Positions 47,990 through 59,534 of a stretch of DNA of 64,000 nucleotides are shown here, one piece after another. A program made the position numbers and the translations under genes. Under the pieces are notes generated by a model that saw nothing but the letters and a program-made list of their open reading frames with translations, did no database searches and was not told where the DNA came from. Origin of the DNA: Flectonema sp. DT1601 (taxonomy: Eukaryota > Euglenozoa > Diplonemea > Diplonemida > Diplonemidae); the NCBI GenBank assembly GCA_964019425.1, contig OZ025818.1, positions 372,001 to 436,000 of the forward strand, given 5' to 3'. Each line of letters begins with the position of its first letter. The stretch's first letter is position 1.

Positions 47990-50543
47990 TTAAGGAGTAG
48001 CTGCATTCGGGTCTGAGTGAACTGCTGAACCGAATGAGTTAGTCATGTCGGGCAACTCAGAATGAGAATTTACTTTTTGATGTTTTGAACTATAGGCATC
48101 CTCTGTGGTTAAGATATCCTGTACGTGAGCTGGTAGTTGCGGAGGATTACCACGACCAGGAACAGAAGATGGTATCGAATTGAGGTATTCCTGAGATGGT
48201 CGATTTCTTCCGTTAATTCCTTCAGCAGCTGCCTCTTCAAGTAGCGGAGAGATATCATGAATTGTTATCTCAACTTTATGAGTTGCAGGTCTGTAATTGA
48301 ACTCGTAAACATACTGCTGTGGTAATTTTAAATAAACGCACAACTCAGGTAACATCTCAGACATATAAGCATACAATCCTCTACAGACATCAAGATGACC
48401 GATAATACAAACAGGATCACAAGAATGATGAACGTCAAGGATGACTTGTTCAAGTCTTTGATTCATATTATGGTAACTTTCTCCACGAGGCCATCCATAA
48501 TGAAATTTATCTTTCGCACGTTTTCTCCAAAGATCTGGGTATCGTGCTTTAATCTCTTGTGGGGTCAAATCGTTACAAGCCGCAGCATTTATTTCATTCA
48601 GAGACCTGGTTGATGTTTTTTTTTTTTTTAATATAATTCGACAACTAAATCAAAAAAAAAAAAAAAAAAAAATAATAATCAAAAATCAAAACATATAAAA
48701 AAAATTTTAAAAAAAAAAACATACCTATATTGTATTAACGTAAATCTTGATCCCTGAAAACACAATTGCGTATCAACTGCACGTTGCATTGTAGAAGAGA
48801 AAACCTGATTTGATTGCTTATTGTGTTGTGTTGCTTTTTTTTTAATTTTGAAAAACAAAAACAAAAAAAGAATTAACATAAATAACATACCTGCATATGT
48901 TCATGTTTGTGTTTTCTTAAATTGAAAAATCGGCGTAAGGCTGCTGCGTGTTGCCATCCCTGTTTGTTGTTTATTTTGTTTCTTTTGTTGTTGTTTTTAA
49001 AGAAAAGTAAAATAGTAATGGGAGAAAAAAGAAAACAAAAAACCTTTTCAGTAAGAGCAGTGTTACCGCCTACTTTATTAGCTACCTGATGTAGACATTC
49101 ACCAGTCCTTACAAGGTATGTCGTTGTATTTGACGGATACAAATTTAATAAGAAGAAGAGAAGTTTCTGAGGTAAATGACCAGTTATTCTATTTATCCTC
49201 GTAGTGTTTCTACCACAATGAGATTTGGTCAGTCGAATCCATGATAAGTGTTCATCTGTATCCTCACTAGGTGATTGGTATCTAGTTAGCTGTTCCTTGA
49301 CTCTCTGTTCATAACTTGATATGAGTTTCTTTTTTGTCGCTTCACTAGCATCTTGATCCATGCCCAGAACATTAGCTAAAATGAGTTCTCTGTCATCACA
49401 CGTTGAATCAATGAAGATAACTCGTTCTTTTGGAACAACTTGAGTGAGTTTTGCGACTAACTGTTTTCGATCTTCAGCAAGACATTGAAATGATCCAAGA
49501 ATACCAACCACACCTGAATTGTCTTTTAAGAATGAAACCATCGCATGTAGAGCACCTTTATCACAACCAGGAGTTCCAAAACAGATCCTGGTCCGAACAC
49601 CTTTCCAATTCAACCACCGACATAATCGCTGTGCTATAAATGTTTTACCACATCCTGGAAGCGCTTGCATCACGATTACAAGACTTGTTGTGTCTCCATT
49701 CCAATGTGTTGTTTCTTTTCTTCGTCGTAGTTGTGATGTTATGTCATGTTGAAGATTACACTTCGAAGCTAAATACCTCATCCCTCCTAATATATGAGGT
49801 AGTTTAGTATCATCAGGGAGAGTAGCACACGTTCCTATTTCTGGAAACATCAATCGAGGAGGAGCAGAGACGAATATCAATCTTTCAAAAGGAGGTCGAG
49901 CGACTCCTTTTATTTCATAAAACATTCTACGATCATCTTTTGGTTTGAATACTAACAAGTTACCCGTATTGGGATCAGTGAATGACACGGTTGTTATATC
50001 TTTGACATCTGGTATATCAACCAAATCCCATTCATCTTCGAAGTTGTCAACAGGTTCACTGATATCGACAGCCCGAGAGTAGCTTGTCATACCAACATCA
50101 GGACTACAGATAACATTATCATTCGGTATGTCTACAGTGATTGATTGTCCCAGAGCTCCTTTACTTTTTAAAAATGAACTCAATTCTTCTTTAATACGAA
50201 AATCTGTTATTTCTTCACAAAGATCAAGTGGTGTCTGACCAACAAGATCTGTTTTATTTATGTCTGCACAGAAATGAACCAAACAAGAAACGATATCTTT
50301 ATTTTTCGTTTTCACTGCAGCATGTAATAAGGATCCGCCAGTTGAATCTGTTGTACTTACTAAGTTTGGAGCCATTGCGAGGTTCGCTATCAATTCAGCA
50401 ACATTCTGTTGTTCAACAATATCAAACAAGTCTGCCGATCCATTTACTTTTGGTTGTTCTTGTTTTAAATTTGTTATAGCATTTAGCAGTCCCGTTATAA
50501 TTTTATCATCTGTCGGATTGCAGCGTCTGTTTCCTTTGGACAT
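47990..50543 (-). CDS. Ankyrin-PFK-2/FBPase-2-like protein with inactivated active sites
   Basis: Four exons (49044-50543, 48891-48959, 48725-48804, 47990-48605) give 754 aa. Two ankyrin-like repeats lie near residues 60-130 (GGSLLHAAVKTKNKDIVSCL; LVGQTPLDLCEE). Residues about 285-470 resemble the 6-phosphofructo-2-kinase domain. Walker A is present (ALPGCGKTFIAQR), but the FDATNTTR segment reads LGSFQCLAEDR and the YRR...DFFxPxN substrate segment is missing. The C-terminal phosphatase half keeps EINAA, GWPRGESY and GHLDVCRGL, but the phospho-accepting RHGE is RTGE (479-482). Both reactions look lost. Trypanosomatids have ankyrin-bearing PFK-2/FBPase-2 relatives, some predicted inactive, so a regulatory scaffold role is plausible. 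Confidence 0.88.
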
Positions 50544-50767
50544 TCTCTCTCTCTCTTTTAGTTCCGAAGCATAAATTGTTTTTTTTTTTTTTTTTTTGAA
50601 ATATAAATTCAGCTCCTGTACAATATATCGGTTTAAAAAGATAATATTTATAAGTTTTTTTTTTTTTTTTTCAGTTAATTGGAAAAAACGGGAAAAACGA
50701 TGTCAAAAAAAAAAAAAAAAAAAACCACTCTATTGACACAACCCTATTGTTACCATGAAGTAAACAG

Positions 50768-53700
50768 TTAGTTGGGTTGAGTAGGTGTTATTGTTGACTC
50801 GTTTCCCTCATCAACTTCAGAAGATGTTGAATTCTGTTCAGCGTACTGTCTATCGTTGACCGATGTAGAAAAACGTTTGCAACAACGAATGTCAAACATA
50901 TCAATACGCAATCCAATAGACGATAACATTATAACCCAACAAGGATATGCAACCAGTGAATAGAATGCAGCACTGAGTAGAGTTACCACAACAAACGTCC
51001 CGAACTTTGATAAAAAGACAATCTGACATCCTAATAAAAACGATGCAGCACCAACAGTCGTAACAGCAGCTGAAAGTACTGCAGGACCAATTAAACGAAT
51101 ACTGTTAACAATTCGATCACTTTGAACAGTCGAAGATTGACTAGAATGAAGAGAACAAATATGAACGACATAATCACAAGACATCCCAACAACAATAGTC
51201 ATACAGGTGGATTCAATGACGCTTAATCCCCAACTAAATAAAGTCATACATGACATGAAGACGATTACAGATCCAGAAATACAAACCAAAGCCAAGAATG
51301 ACAGAGCTATGTTACAAGTTACAATTGTTAAGATCACCATCGCTAATGCGAGTGAGACAGCTAATGAAGTTTGAGCAGTTCTTTTAAAATCAAGTTGTGT
51401 CTCCATCACCACCCAGGCACTTCCAGCACTGTGAAACCCGTTAGCTGCTTGTGGAGGTGGATTTGATGCTTGAAGCCATCGTTCCCAGAAATTCCATTTT
51501 TTGATTACTTCAGAATATGGTCGTTGCCAATCTACTGTTGTTCCAACCCATATAGTAAGCACTGAAGGAGGAGAACTATCTTCGATTCGATCACCAGGTT
51601 GGTACCAAAATCCAGCATAGCCACCTTCACCTTCAGCAAACCACCATTCAGATATTACAACAAGAAACTCTTCTTTAGGTAAGGGAAGTCCAGTTCTGTT
51701 ATTGGTACGCAACCAGTTGTGAACTTGTAAAACAGGGCAGTTAAGAGAACCAGGTCTTACCATTTCAGTCATTTCATCGGAAGGGTTTTCGAGTTCTCTA
51801 CAAATCTTTAAAAAGTACACCTGACTTTCTTCAGAAGCAGCATCAAATGAATTATCCACGACAACAGTTGTCTTACTGCTTGGGTTCAGTTTATCACCCG
51901 TATCAATTGGTTCTATTCCCCAACAAAGTCGTAAGTCTGCTCTCCCAACGTCAGTGTCCATCAAAAGCTCTTGTGAAATGTATTCATATTCTTTTGATCC
52001 CTCCGGCCACAGAGAGAGTTGTCCACTAGGTTCTGGAAGCTGCGCAGCCAACACCAAACAAACAACATAAAAAAATAAACAAAACAGAGAACAAGGTTTA
52101 TAATGTTTTATTATATTTGAGAATAGGTACTTTTCGAATAAGTTGTAGGCCACTTTGTGTAATTTTGAAATAGAGCATTTCGGTAATTTGATTTTATTTC
52201 CCTGAACTGTGTTATCTGTTGTCGGTATATCCTCATCGAGAACGACGTTTACAAATTCATCATCGCTTTGAGACATCAGTTCCTCCCCCTCATCAGATTC
52301 AGGATGATTTGGTGATACTTTTTGTTTATCTTTACAGCAGCTATTCGTCCATCGGTCATGGAGTACGAGAAGAGGAGGAAACCAAAGCCCAACAACAACA
52401 AGAAGTACCACCATCATAATTGTCATAAATAATCCAAACAGCTGTATTGGAATAATATTTGACGCTAAATTACCTGCAAAGGCACCAGCAGTAGTCAACG
52501 AAGTTGCTGCAACAGTCCTCATGCTGTGTGATATTGTCCATGAAAGACGTTGTTCAGTAGTAAGTAATTCACTGTTATCACGAGAAGCTCTCCAATGTGC
52601 TACAAGAACGAAGAAATCATCAGCTCCGATACCAGCAATTAAGAATAATCCAATTAAGTGAAGAATACCAATCCACTGAATCCTAAACACAAAACAATAC
52701 ACTGCAACAGTTATCGGTAAACACACAACTACTCCGATAACTGCTCCAATAGCGAGAGGTACAGACTTTGAGTATAAAACTGTGTAAGTCATCACAAAGA
52801 GAACTGACCCGATTGCCCATCCACCATCGCGTATTATTTGATCTTTTGTGTTTTCAATAAAAGTAGTTTCCTCACGAAGTGTAATTGAGAGATCAGAGTC
52901 ATGAGCGACATCAGATATGACTTTTGAAAGTTTTCTAACTTTATCAATTGTCGAGATATCATCCGTATGAGAGACAACTACCGTGACACGTGTTGTGCTG
53001 CTTTCAAAGTCTCCGATGTTGAACTCTCGAGATGCTGCTTTTTCCACCGATGCCTTCAGAGATAGAGGCCTTCCACCTCCAAATGGTACCACACGTGAGA
53101 TTAACGAAGACCTTTTACTCCATGCTACGAGAACTTGATAAGCTGATATTAAATCTGTTGTGTACTCAGTCGAGTAATTACATCCAATCGGTGGTTCCTT
53201 TGGTAAGTTAGACAACGCAACAAATTCATCTTTCGTAGCATTCGTTGTAATTAATAACTCGCAGATGTCGATGTCATTTACAAGACAAGGTTCGTTACAT
53301 TGGTCTTCACTGGGTGGTGCTAATGAAGTACTTTGACAACCTAAATACTCTCTTATGAGACACGGAATAGTTCCAGTTTTTGAGCAGTGTTGTCGAATAG
53401 TCGAAATGTCATCATCAGAAATCAGATTCGAATATTCTTTTAGAGGTTTGAGGAAATCAAGAATTCCATACTGAGACATAATCACAGGGAGGACAGCTAC
53501 CCACACTGGAGATGAACAGGTTTGAATTTTGCAATCATTTTCAATTGCAGCACCCGTACCAGAACATGACTTCAGAAACACATCCGAAGCAGACATTTGT
53601 TTCACAAAACCACAAACTGACTTAAGCCCATCATGACTTAAAATATTACCTTTTTCAGACAGTAAAATTTGAAGGTATTTTTGCCCACCTTCACACATAG

Positions 53701-53962
53701 GCTCTGGAGGTGGTGTTGGCCCCTGTGGTTTTGAATATGTTCCATTCGGACTGTGTACGAAATATCTATTTATACTTTGAGATGCCTTATTCCGATTGCT
53801 TAACTTTGTTCCCCTGACTAAGAAAGCGCTCAAGTCGGTGTCGATGATGAGGTCAGATGTAGCAACCTGCCATACAATCAACCCTGACATCGTTGAGATG
53901 AATAAGAGCCATAACACTGTATAGTTTACATATAATCTTGAGATTAGATCCACGATCCTCAT
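50768..53962 (-). CDS. Dispatched/Patched-like RND-family membrane protein
   Basis: 1064 aa, single exon. Starts with a transmembrane helix (VLWLLFISTMSGLIVWQVA, about 16-34), then a large Cys-containing extracytoplasmic loop (about 35-375), a sterol-sensing-type bundle with GIGADDFFVLVAHW, a cytosolic loop, a second helix and large loop, and a second five-helix bundle with GMSCDYVVHICSLH. The Asp residues in the two bundles occupy the proton-relay positions of RND transporters, and GADD is typical of Dispatched. Substrate is unknown; lipids or sterols are likely by family. The C-terminal tail is Ser/Thr-rich. The frame is intact. Confidence 0.85.
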   Translation of the reverse strand: MRIVDLISRLYVNYTVLWLLFISTMSGLIVWQVATSDLIIDTDLSAFLVRGTKLSNRNKASQSINRYFVHSPNGTYSKPQGPTPPPEPMCEGGQKYLQILLSEKGNILSHDGLKSVCGFVKQMSASDVFLKSCSGTGAAIENDCKIQTCSSPVWVAVLPVIMSQYGILDFLKPLKEYSNLISDDDISTIRQHCSKTGTIPCLIREYLGCQSTSLAPPSEDQCNEPCLVNDIDICELLITTNATKDEFVALSNLPKEPPIGCNYSTEYTTDLISAYQVLVAWSKRSSLISRVVPFGGGRPLSLKASVEKAASREFNIGDFESSTTRVTVVVSHTDDISTIDKVRKLSKVISDVAHDSDLSITLREETTFIENTKDQIIRDGGWAIGSVLFVMTYTVLYSKSVPLAIGAVIGVVVCLPITVAVYCFVFRIQWIGILHLIGLFLIAGIGADDFFVLVAHWRASRDNSELLTTEQRLSWTISHSMRTVAATSLTTAGAFAGNLASNIIPIQLFGLFMTIMMVVLLVVVGLWFPPLLVLHDRWTNSCCKDKQKVSPNHPESDEGEELMSQSDDEFVNVVLDEDIPTTDNTVQGNKIKLPKCSISKLHKVAYNLFEKYLFSNIIKHYKPCSLFCLFFYVVCLVLAAQLPEPSGQLSLWPEGSKEYEYISQELLMDTDVGRADLRLCWGIEPIDTGDKLNPSSKTTVVVDNSFDAASEESQVYFLKICRELENPSDEMTEMVRPGSLNCPVLQVHNWLRTNNRTGLPLPKEEFLVVISEWWFAEGEGGYAGFWYQPGDRIEDSSPPSVLTIWVGTTVDWQRPYSEVIKKWNFWERWLQASNPPPQAANGFHSAGSAWVVMETQLDFKRTAQTSLAVSLALAMVILTIVTCNIALSFLALVCISGSVIVFMSCMTLFSWGLSVIESTCMTIVVGMSCDYVVHICSLHSSQSSTVQSDRIVNSIRLIGPAVLSAAVTTVGAASFLLGCQIVFLSKFGTFVVVTLLSAAFYSLVAYPCWVIMLSSIGLRIDMFDIRCCKRFSTSVNDRQYAEQNSTSSEVDEGNESTITPTQPN

Positions 53963-54264
53963 TTCCTAACAAAAAAAAAAAAAAATAGTTTTGTTTGTTT
54001 ACACCAGTCCTAATCATCTAATAAAGGTCATTTTTTTTTCTTTTAAGCAATTCCTGTCTTTAAATAGAACAATATACAGTTTTAACTACCAAAGACAATT
54101 TAGTAATCTAAAACGGTAAGCAGTACATCGACTGTATCGAGTTGTAAAATAGAGACCTCCTTAACAATAATTAGTAAGTCAAAGATTAGGTTGTGGGCTC
54201 TTTAAAGTTAACTTGAGAAACCTTTTTATTTATTTAGTGCTCAGTAGTGTAATTGAGACTTTAG
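53963..54264. other. Intergenic
   Basis: 302 bp, AT-rich, with A13 at about 53973-53985. Nothing recognised. Confidence 0.4.
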
Positions 54265-56297
54265 TTAAGTGACACTCCTACTTCGAATGGAATCAACTCC
54301 CCTACCACCTGGTCGGATAACTGAACCTCTTCCTGGGTACTGAGGAGGAGGAACCATATCAGGACCTTGACCGTGAGAACCTCTTCCCTTAGCACCAGGA
54401 GGCCACGTTACGGAATTGCCTTTTCCTCCACGGCCTCTTCCTTTGCTACCTACACTTGCCGATCTTTGAGCAACTATTCCAGGTTTAGATGCTACTGGTC
54501 GTCCTCTTTGTTGAGTCTTTCGTAGTTCCATTCGATTTGTTGAAGCTTTCCGTTGAGCTGCCACATTTACTCTTCTGAAGGTAAGCGTCAGTCTTCTCTG
54601 ACGCGAAATAACATTACCAAACTGGTCCAAGTCTCGTTCACTTTTAGCAGACCCTCGTTCCCATCCTTTTATAGCAGTTCCAGATATCGAAAATAAGTCA
54701 CCTGGTGTGGCAAAGATTTGGAGACAAGAATTGAGAGGCACTCCAACTTCTGAAGCCAAGGCATCTGAACAGTTAACCATCGCAAGAGTAGCTGGAGAAA
54801 TCAAGTTTATGATTGTAATGTCAGGATCGAATATTGTACTATCAGCAGAAAGATTAGTTCCTTGACCTTTCTTATATTCATTTACTGTTAGTTGATTGGG
54901 ACGTCCTTTTCCAAAATCTAAAATAGTTTCTAACTTATCGAGTAGTTGTAATCCCCATTTTGGAATAGCTTTCTCAGAGAGGACTAAACCATGTAATGGA
55001 GTCAACTCGAAACCAAATTCCTGGTACCTCAATCCTTCAGAATTAGTCTTCCACAAGGAGTCATCCCACTCAATAGCCTTTGTGATGGTTTGTCTTTCCT
55101 TGGGTTGTAGAAAACAAGGTTTGTATGTCTGTTTTGTTGTGTTTCATCAGCCAGACTATAAAAATAAAAGGGGGTTTAAAAAAATAAAACAAAAACGACA
55201 TACCAACCCATGAGGAACAAAGTTATAATTTTCCGCCAATTCACAACCATAACAAAGACAGCTTAACAACATTGCCTTGTTAGCTGTGCCAATACAGAGA
55301 GACGGATCCCTTCTGCCTGGTGCAGGTGTCGGGTCAGTATTCCAAGCATCAAGTTGCTTAGTGTAGTTGTGTCGAATATGTGCACGCTCACTCTGTGATG
55401 TTGTGACATTTATGTGATGATAAATAAAGAAATAACACACCACGTGTTTAGGATAAATTACATAAAACATACCACTACCTGTGCAGAAGGGGCGGAGTTT
55501 TGAATTGGTTTGCGGTGCTCCAACCAGAATAATATTTTCTCTTTGATAGTTGAAACCCATTGTGAGGTGCGACGATCAGGTTCGTCGCTGGACTTCACGT
55601 CTTGAATTATTGTGTTGAGGAATCCACCGACTTGATCAGCTATGTCTTGCTTTTGGTGGTGGTGTTGGGTTTGTTTGCGCTTGATGTCAGGATTCGTGTC
55701 GTTGTCAGACCTTGAACGCTGACGCTTGTCACTGGCAGGAGTCCGAACAACATGTTCTTCTTCATCATCAATTTCTATAGATCTTCTCATTACTTTTGGT
55801 GTCTGGTGTGCTGCTGGACTAGAGTACATATTAACATCAGTATCGTCATCAATCGCTTCATTAATTGTTATAACTTCTGCAGCTGTTGTAGCAGCCGCAG
55901 ACCGACTTCTCTCATGGTTTACTTTGTCTGATTGTCTTTTTTTATCATCTTCGATGAAAGGTTCCATTTCCTCTAACCACTGTTTCCATTTCTCCACTTC
56001 ATCATTTTTTCCTTCACATGCAGCCATCTGTTTCAGTTCAAAAGCCCAATAAGCAGCCTTCAAATACATCGCGTTCTCTTGGCATTTATGACACAGGTAG
56101 TGAGCCCATCTTTTCGCATCTGTTTTCTTTTTTCTTAAATTTGGTGTTCTATAAAATCACTTGTGCGACGCAAGAGACGAGAAGAACAACAGTTTTTCCA
56201 TACCTTCGAGATTTCCTTCTTGTTTACATTTTTTTGTTATAGATACAGCCTTCAAGTGTTCCTCGTCAATTAATGGATCGTAGTCATGAGTTGACAT
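54265..56297 (-). CDS. ALKBH8-like protein with degenerate iron site and Gly/Arg-rich tail
   Basis: Four exons (56204-56297, 55473-56119, 55204-55392, 54265-55128) give 597 aa. The start MSTHDYDPLI follows a CGCCCAG acceptor. The N-terminal 310 residues include a Cys-containing helical segment (AKRWAHYLCHKCQENAMYL) and an acidic/basic disordered part. Exon 4 matches the AlkB-type dioxygenase fold of ALKBH8: LRYQEFGFELTP, PNQLTVNEYKKGQG, and a closing RRLTLTFRRV. In ALKBH8 the iron ligands are HxD...H. Here HxD reads SAD (Ser at about 404) and the distal His is Arg (GWERGS, about 468). The two 2-oxoglutarate arginines are kept. The C-terminus is rich in RGRGGKG-type residues and may bind RNA. 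No RRM or methyltransferase domain is seen. Confidence 0.75.
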
Positions 56298-56678
56298 ATT
56301 CCTGGGCGAGAAACAAGTAACTATCCCACACGCAACTTCACAAAGAAACACACGGTATTCACAGTCACAATCCATAGCTAGATCATTAAATGTGATATAT
56401 CCATTAAAAGTTAGTTTTTTTTTTTTTTTGAATATAACAGCGTGGTAGCTACTCAAAGTATTCGTCAGCTTACTAAAACAATCAAACGAGAGGTGTAATA
56501 TAAACTTTTCACACAACTGTAAAAATAATAATTCTCGTGAAATTCTTTTCGTGAATTTAGACTAAAATTTCATACTTACCATCCCACACAGAGTATGGAT
56601 TAAGGGAAGTAGGCTGTCTCATATGAAAGTTTTTGTTAGAACATTGATCAGAGGAAATCTTACTCCCAAGTATGTCGG

Positions 56679-56714
<36 letters not shown>

Positions 56715-56811
56715 TAAACAGCCTCCTATGAGGATATAATGCTAGACCGTGATGACGTTAATACGAGGTCATCAGCGTGTAAGTTGCATCAGTAGCAGCA
56801 TCAATTATCTA
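56298..56811. other. Spacer with an A30 tract
   Basis: 514 bp. Contains A30 at about 56680-56710 and a T15 run near 56415-56430. The frame upstream of MSTH is open for about 70 codons but lies before the probable trans-splice acceptor, so I left it out. No gene seen. Confidence 0.4.
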
Positions 56812-57139
56812 CTAGCAGCGCGACCTACTGCATGATACTTTGATCACCTTCTTAGGCTTCACGAAGATCGCATCACCGTCCGGAGGTGCGACATACCCCG
56901 CAAGCTGTGTAAACCCTGCATCGCTACAACTCTGGAGGGACCATTTTTTAGCGGTTGGTCCCGGCTTTGCTGCTTCCCGACAGTAAGACTCCAGACCGTT
57001 TGTGGAACCAATTTTTGTAAATACCATCTCTATTTGTGTAACTACTGTCAAAAAAAAAGAAATCGTTTCCTCCAACAAGGTAACAACCAGCTAATGTACT
57101 ATAGAGAATAAAGCCACCATTTGATGTACTCTTCGACAT
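56812..57139 (-). CDS. Small unknown protein; frame changes at a T run or a tiny intron
   Basis: ATG at 57137-57139 opens MSKSTSNGGFILYSTLAG. A second frame carries VFTKIGSTNGLESYCREAAK through VAPPDGDAIFVKPKKVIKVS to a stop at 56812. The switch lies near 57050-57060 at a T9 run (minus strand). It may be a homopolymer assembly error. Alternatively a 43-bp intron (GTTGTTACC...TTTGACAG) restores the frame, but it is shorter than other introns here and pyrimidine-rich. About 95-105 residues in total. No family recognised. Confidence 0.4.
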
Positions 57140-57648
57140 AAGTAAAAATGGTATGAACTAATTACCACCACATTTATAATTGATTCCAACAATGATGGGG
57201 AAACTTGATGGGAGGGGGTGGTGCAACAAAGCAAACACAATTAGGCAGAGTAGAAATATTTACCAAAGAAAATAAAAGAAAAAATACCACGAGTGCGAAA
57301 CAACCTACATGAGGGCGCTCTTTTCTGAAGTGCAACTGGGTAAGGGTAGGGTAATTAATCTTGCCCGCTGAGAATTCGTATAGACAATACAATTTCACAG
57401 CAGACAATCATATTCAGCAGAATCAACGTGTACTTAGTGTGGTGTACTTCAGCAGGTCGCACCTCCGTAAGTAAGCTGTCTACACAGAGCAATGTTTTAG
57501 TTTATTATTTGGAGAGGATTCCAAGGCCTTGTTGTTGTTGTTGTTGGTTTTCCTTTTTTTTTTTGCCACACCTGTCCTGAAAAGACTGAAACTAGAAACT
57601 ATGAAACTAAACTGGGTTAGTAAATTTGGTGATGAATTCCACAGTCAT
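57140..57648. other. Intergenic
   Basis: 509 bp with a (TTG)n stretch at about 57529-57546. No credible ORF or RNA gene. Confidence 0.4.
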
Positions 57649-58935
57649 CTAGGCAGCTTGAGCAGGAACAGCAACTTCTTCAACGACAACACCGGTAGAA
57701 GGCTGCCAGATACTTCGACTCGTTGGGTCATCAACAATAACAGTAAACGGATGTTCGACATCAAGTGCCTTATTCAGAAGCATGATTGTGTCTAAAATCT
57801 TTCCTTCGGTGTCCTTGTCAAGGCCGGCGTCCCTGACATACTTTCCTAAGTTCCAAATAGCAGAGGCGATGTGGTTGTAAATCTGTTAGTTAGTTTATTA
57901 ATTATTCATTTAATGTACTTTCGAATACTAAGAAATAAATAGTCGTCACAATTACTAAGTAGGACTGACGGCCACACGTCCGTGATTAAACTCCAACATG
58001 TTACTAACAAGTGGAATACTAATGATGAGTTAAACACATACAGTATCAATTTTACGCTCACCCATAGGCTGAAATTCAAATTCCAACTCGGCTATAATAA
58101 TCCTGGCGTCAGGTGCCTGCAAAAGTACATGCCACAAGTGAGATCTATCGGTTACCTTTAGAGTCATTTTCCTTGGTGGTCCAGGTTGGTCTTCCTTTAA
58201 TTTTAAGACCGATGTACCTCTCTCGTTTGTAGAAAGCTCAGCGTTTGGAAGTCCCTTTACGAATTCGCTAAATTCTCCACCCAGAGCATCTTCAAACTCG
58301 GCAACGTCTTCGTAACCCAATTCTTGACTGAGAAGATTGCCCATTGCCTCTACTGGAAGCCATTCGCACGGCTGTGATTTAAAAATAACCTCAAGTTCAG
58401 TCATAACACGAGTCATTTCCTGATGACCCAGTGAGAATTTAAAGTCTGCGTCTTGTGGAACTATTTCTTCATAGCTGACAGCTTTCTTGTTAGTTTTTGG
58501 AACATCAGAAGTTGGAACTGCCGATTTCTTATCTGTTGAGTCAGCTCTTTTCTTTGCTTCTTCAGTCCAAAGAGCACAAAATTCAGCTTCAGTAATATCC
58601 CTCAAATCTTCAATTGTGAATTGACTGTTAAACGTTTCAAATCCTTCTTGAAGCCTTGCTTTGATGGTGCTGATATTTCTTCCAATGAACTTTGACACTT
58701 CCTTTCTTGTGATGAAACCCTCTCCAGCTTCATCTGCCTTCTTAAAGACATCCTTACCATCTCCCGCCTCAGGCGGTGGATACACTTCAGGCAACACTTC
58801 TTTTTTTTCAGCGTAGTGGCTATATCTAGCAAGAGTAACCTTTTGTGCAGCTGCTGCGGTGGAATCGTGGTCTGCCATCCCACCCTGCTTAAGTAGCTCC
58901 TTCAATTCCCCTCTTGCCTTTTCAACACCAGACAT
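57649..58935 (-). CDS. Protein with a single ZPR1-type domain lacking the zinc finger
   Basis: Two exons (58042-58935, 57649-57882) give 375 aa. Residues about 60-90 resemble one EF-hand-like helix-loop-helix (FKKADEAGEGFITRKEVSKF). The C-terminal 120 residues follow the post-zinc-finger part of ZPR1: KMTLKVTDRSHLWHVLLQAP, AELEFEFQPMGERKIDT, then across the intron IYNHIASAIWNLGKYV and HPFTVIVDDPTSRSIW (ZPR1: PFTLILDDPxGNSF). No CxxC pairs precede it, so zinc binding is not expected. ZPR1 binds eEF1A and chaperones its folding. Whether this relative does so is unknown. The intron starts GTATGT and ends CTAACTAACAG. Confidence 0.6.
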
Positions 58936-59023
58936 GATTCAATGTGAAGGCTAGAAAAAGATATAATGATAATAGTAAAGTACTCACACATTTAACAAAC
59001 GTTGAGCGTGGACCACCAGGCAG

Positions 59024-59242
59024 TTACGTTAACAAGTTATCCTTTACCGTCAAATAGTGAGATAACCCGACGAACATACGTAATACTATCTTCATCATAG
59101 TCATTGCTTCTCCTTCTTCCCTTCTGCTGGTTAGCAGTAAAGAGTTGCCGTCATAACTGGACTTCTCCAATAGATCTAGCAGCCCATTAGTTTGAGTAGA
59201 TATCTCCTTTAAAAATGGAAATTGTGCAAGAAGCGATATCAT
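59024..59242 (-). CDS. Possible small protein, 72 aa
   Basis: ATG at 59240-59242 (MISLLAQFPFLKEIST). Mixed hydrophobic/charged helical composition, with a Lys/Arg/Glu-rich middle. GTACAG lies about 10 bases upstream of the ATG and could be a trans-splice or intron acceptor. No family recognised. It could be the last exon of a longer gene, or chance. It is the rightmost gene-like frame of the directional cluster. Confidence 0.35.
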   Translation of the reverse strand: MISLLAQFPFLKEISTQTNGLLDLLEKSSYDGNSLLLTSRREEGEAMTMMKIVLRMFVGLSHYLTVKDNLLT

Positions 59243-59507
59243 ATAATACTGTACTTGTAAAAAACATGGTGTATAAAAATTTGCTTTCTATGTCTGTACA
59301 GCACCTGAAGAATATAAAGTAATACACGCACTGGCAGAACAGAACTAAGGACATTTATGTGACCCTATCCTAATCTTAGATAGGAACAATGAATTGTGGA
59401 AGTGGGTAATTCACTAATAAAGAAACAATATTCTTCCCTAGCAGGGATCCAAAGTGCGGGACCGCTTTACTAACTTGGGCCTGACCTCGGTTCACTTGTG
59501 ACCTTTG

Positions 59508-59534
59508 CCCCCCCCCCCCCCCCTAGGGGGGGGG
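59508..59534. repeat. C16-TA-G9 tract
   Basis: Sixteen C, then TA, then nine G, at the outer end of the left inverted-repeat arm. It can fold into a hairpin, and either half could form a quadruplex or i-motif. The right arm ends in a related C8-TA-C15 tract at about 61489-61513. Confidence 0.9.
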
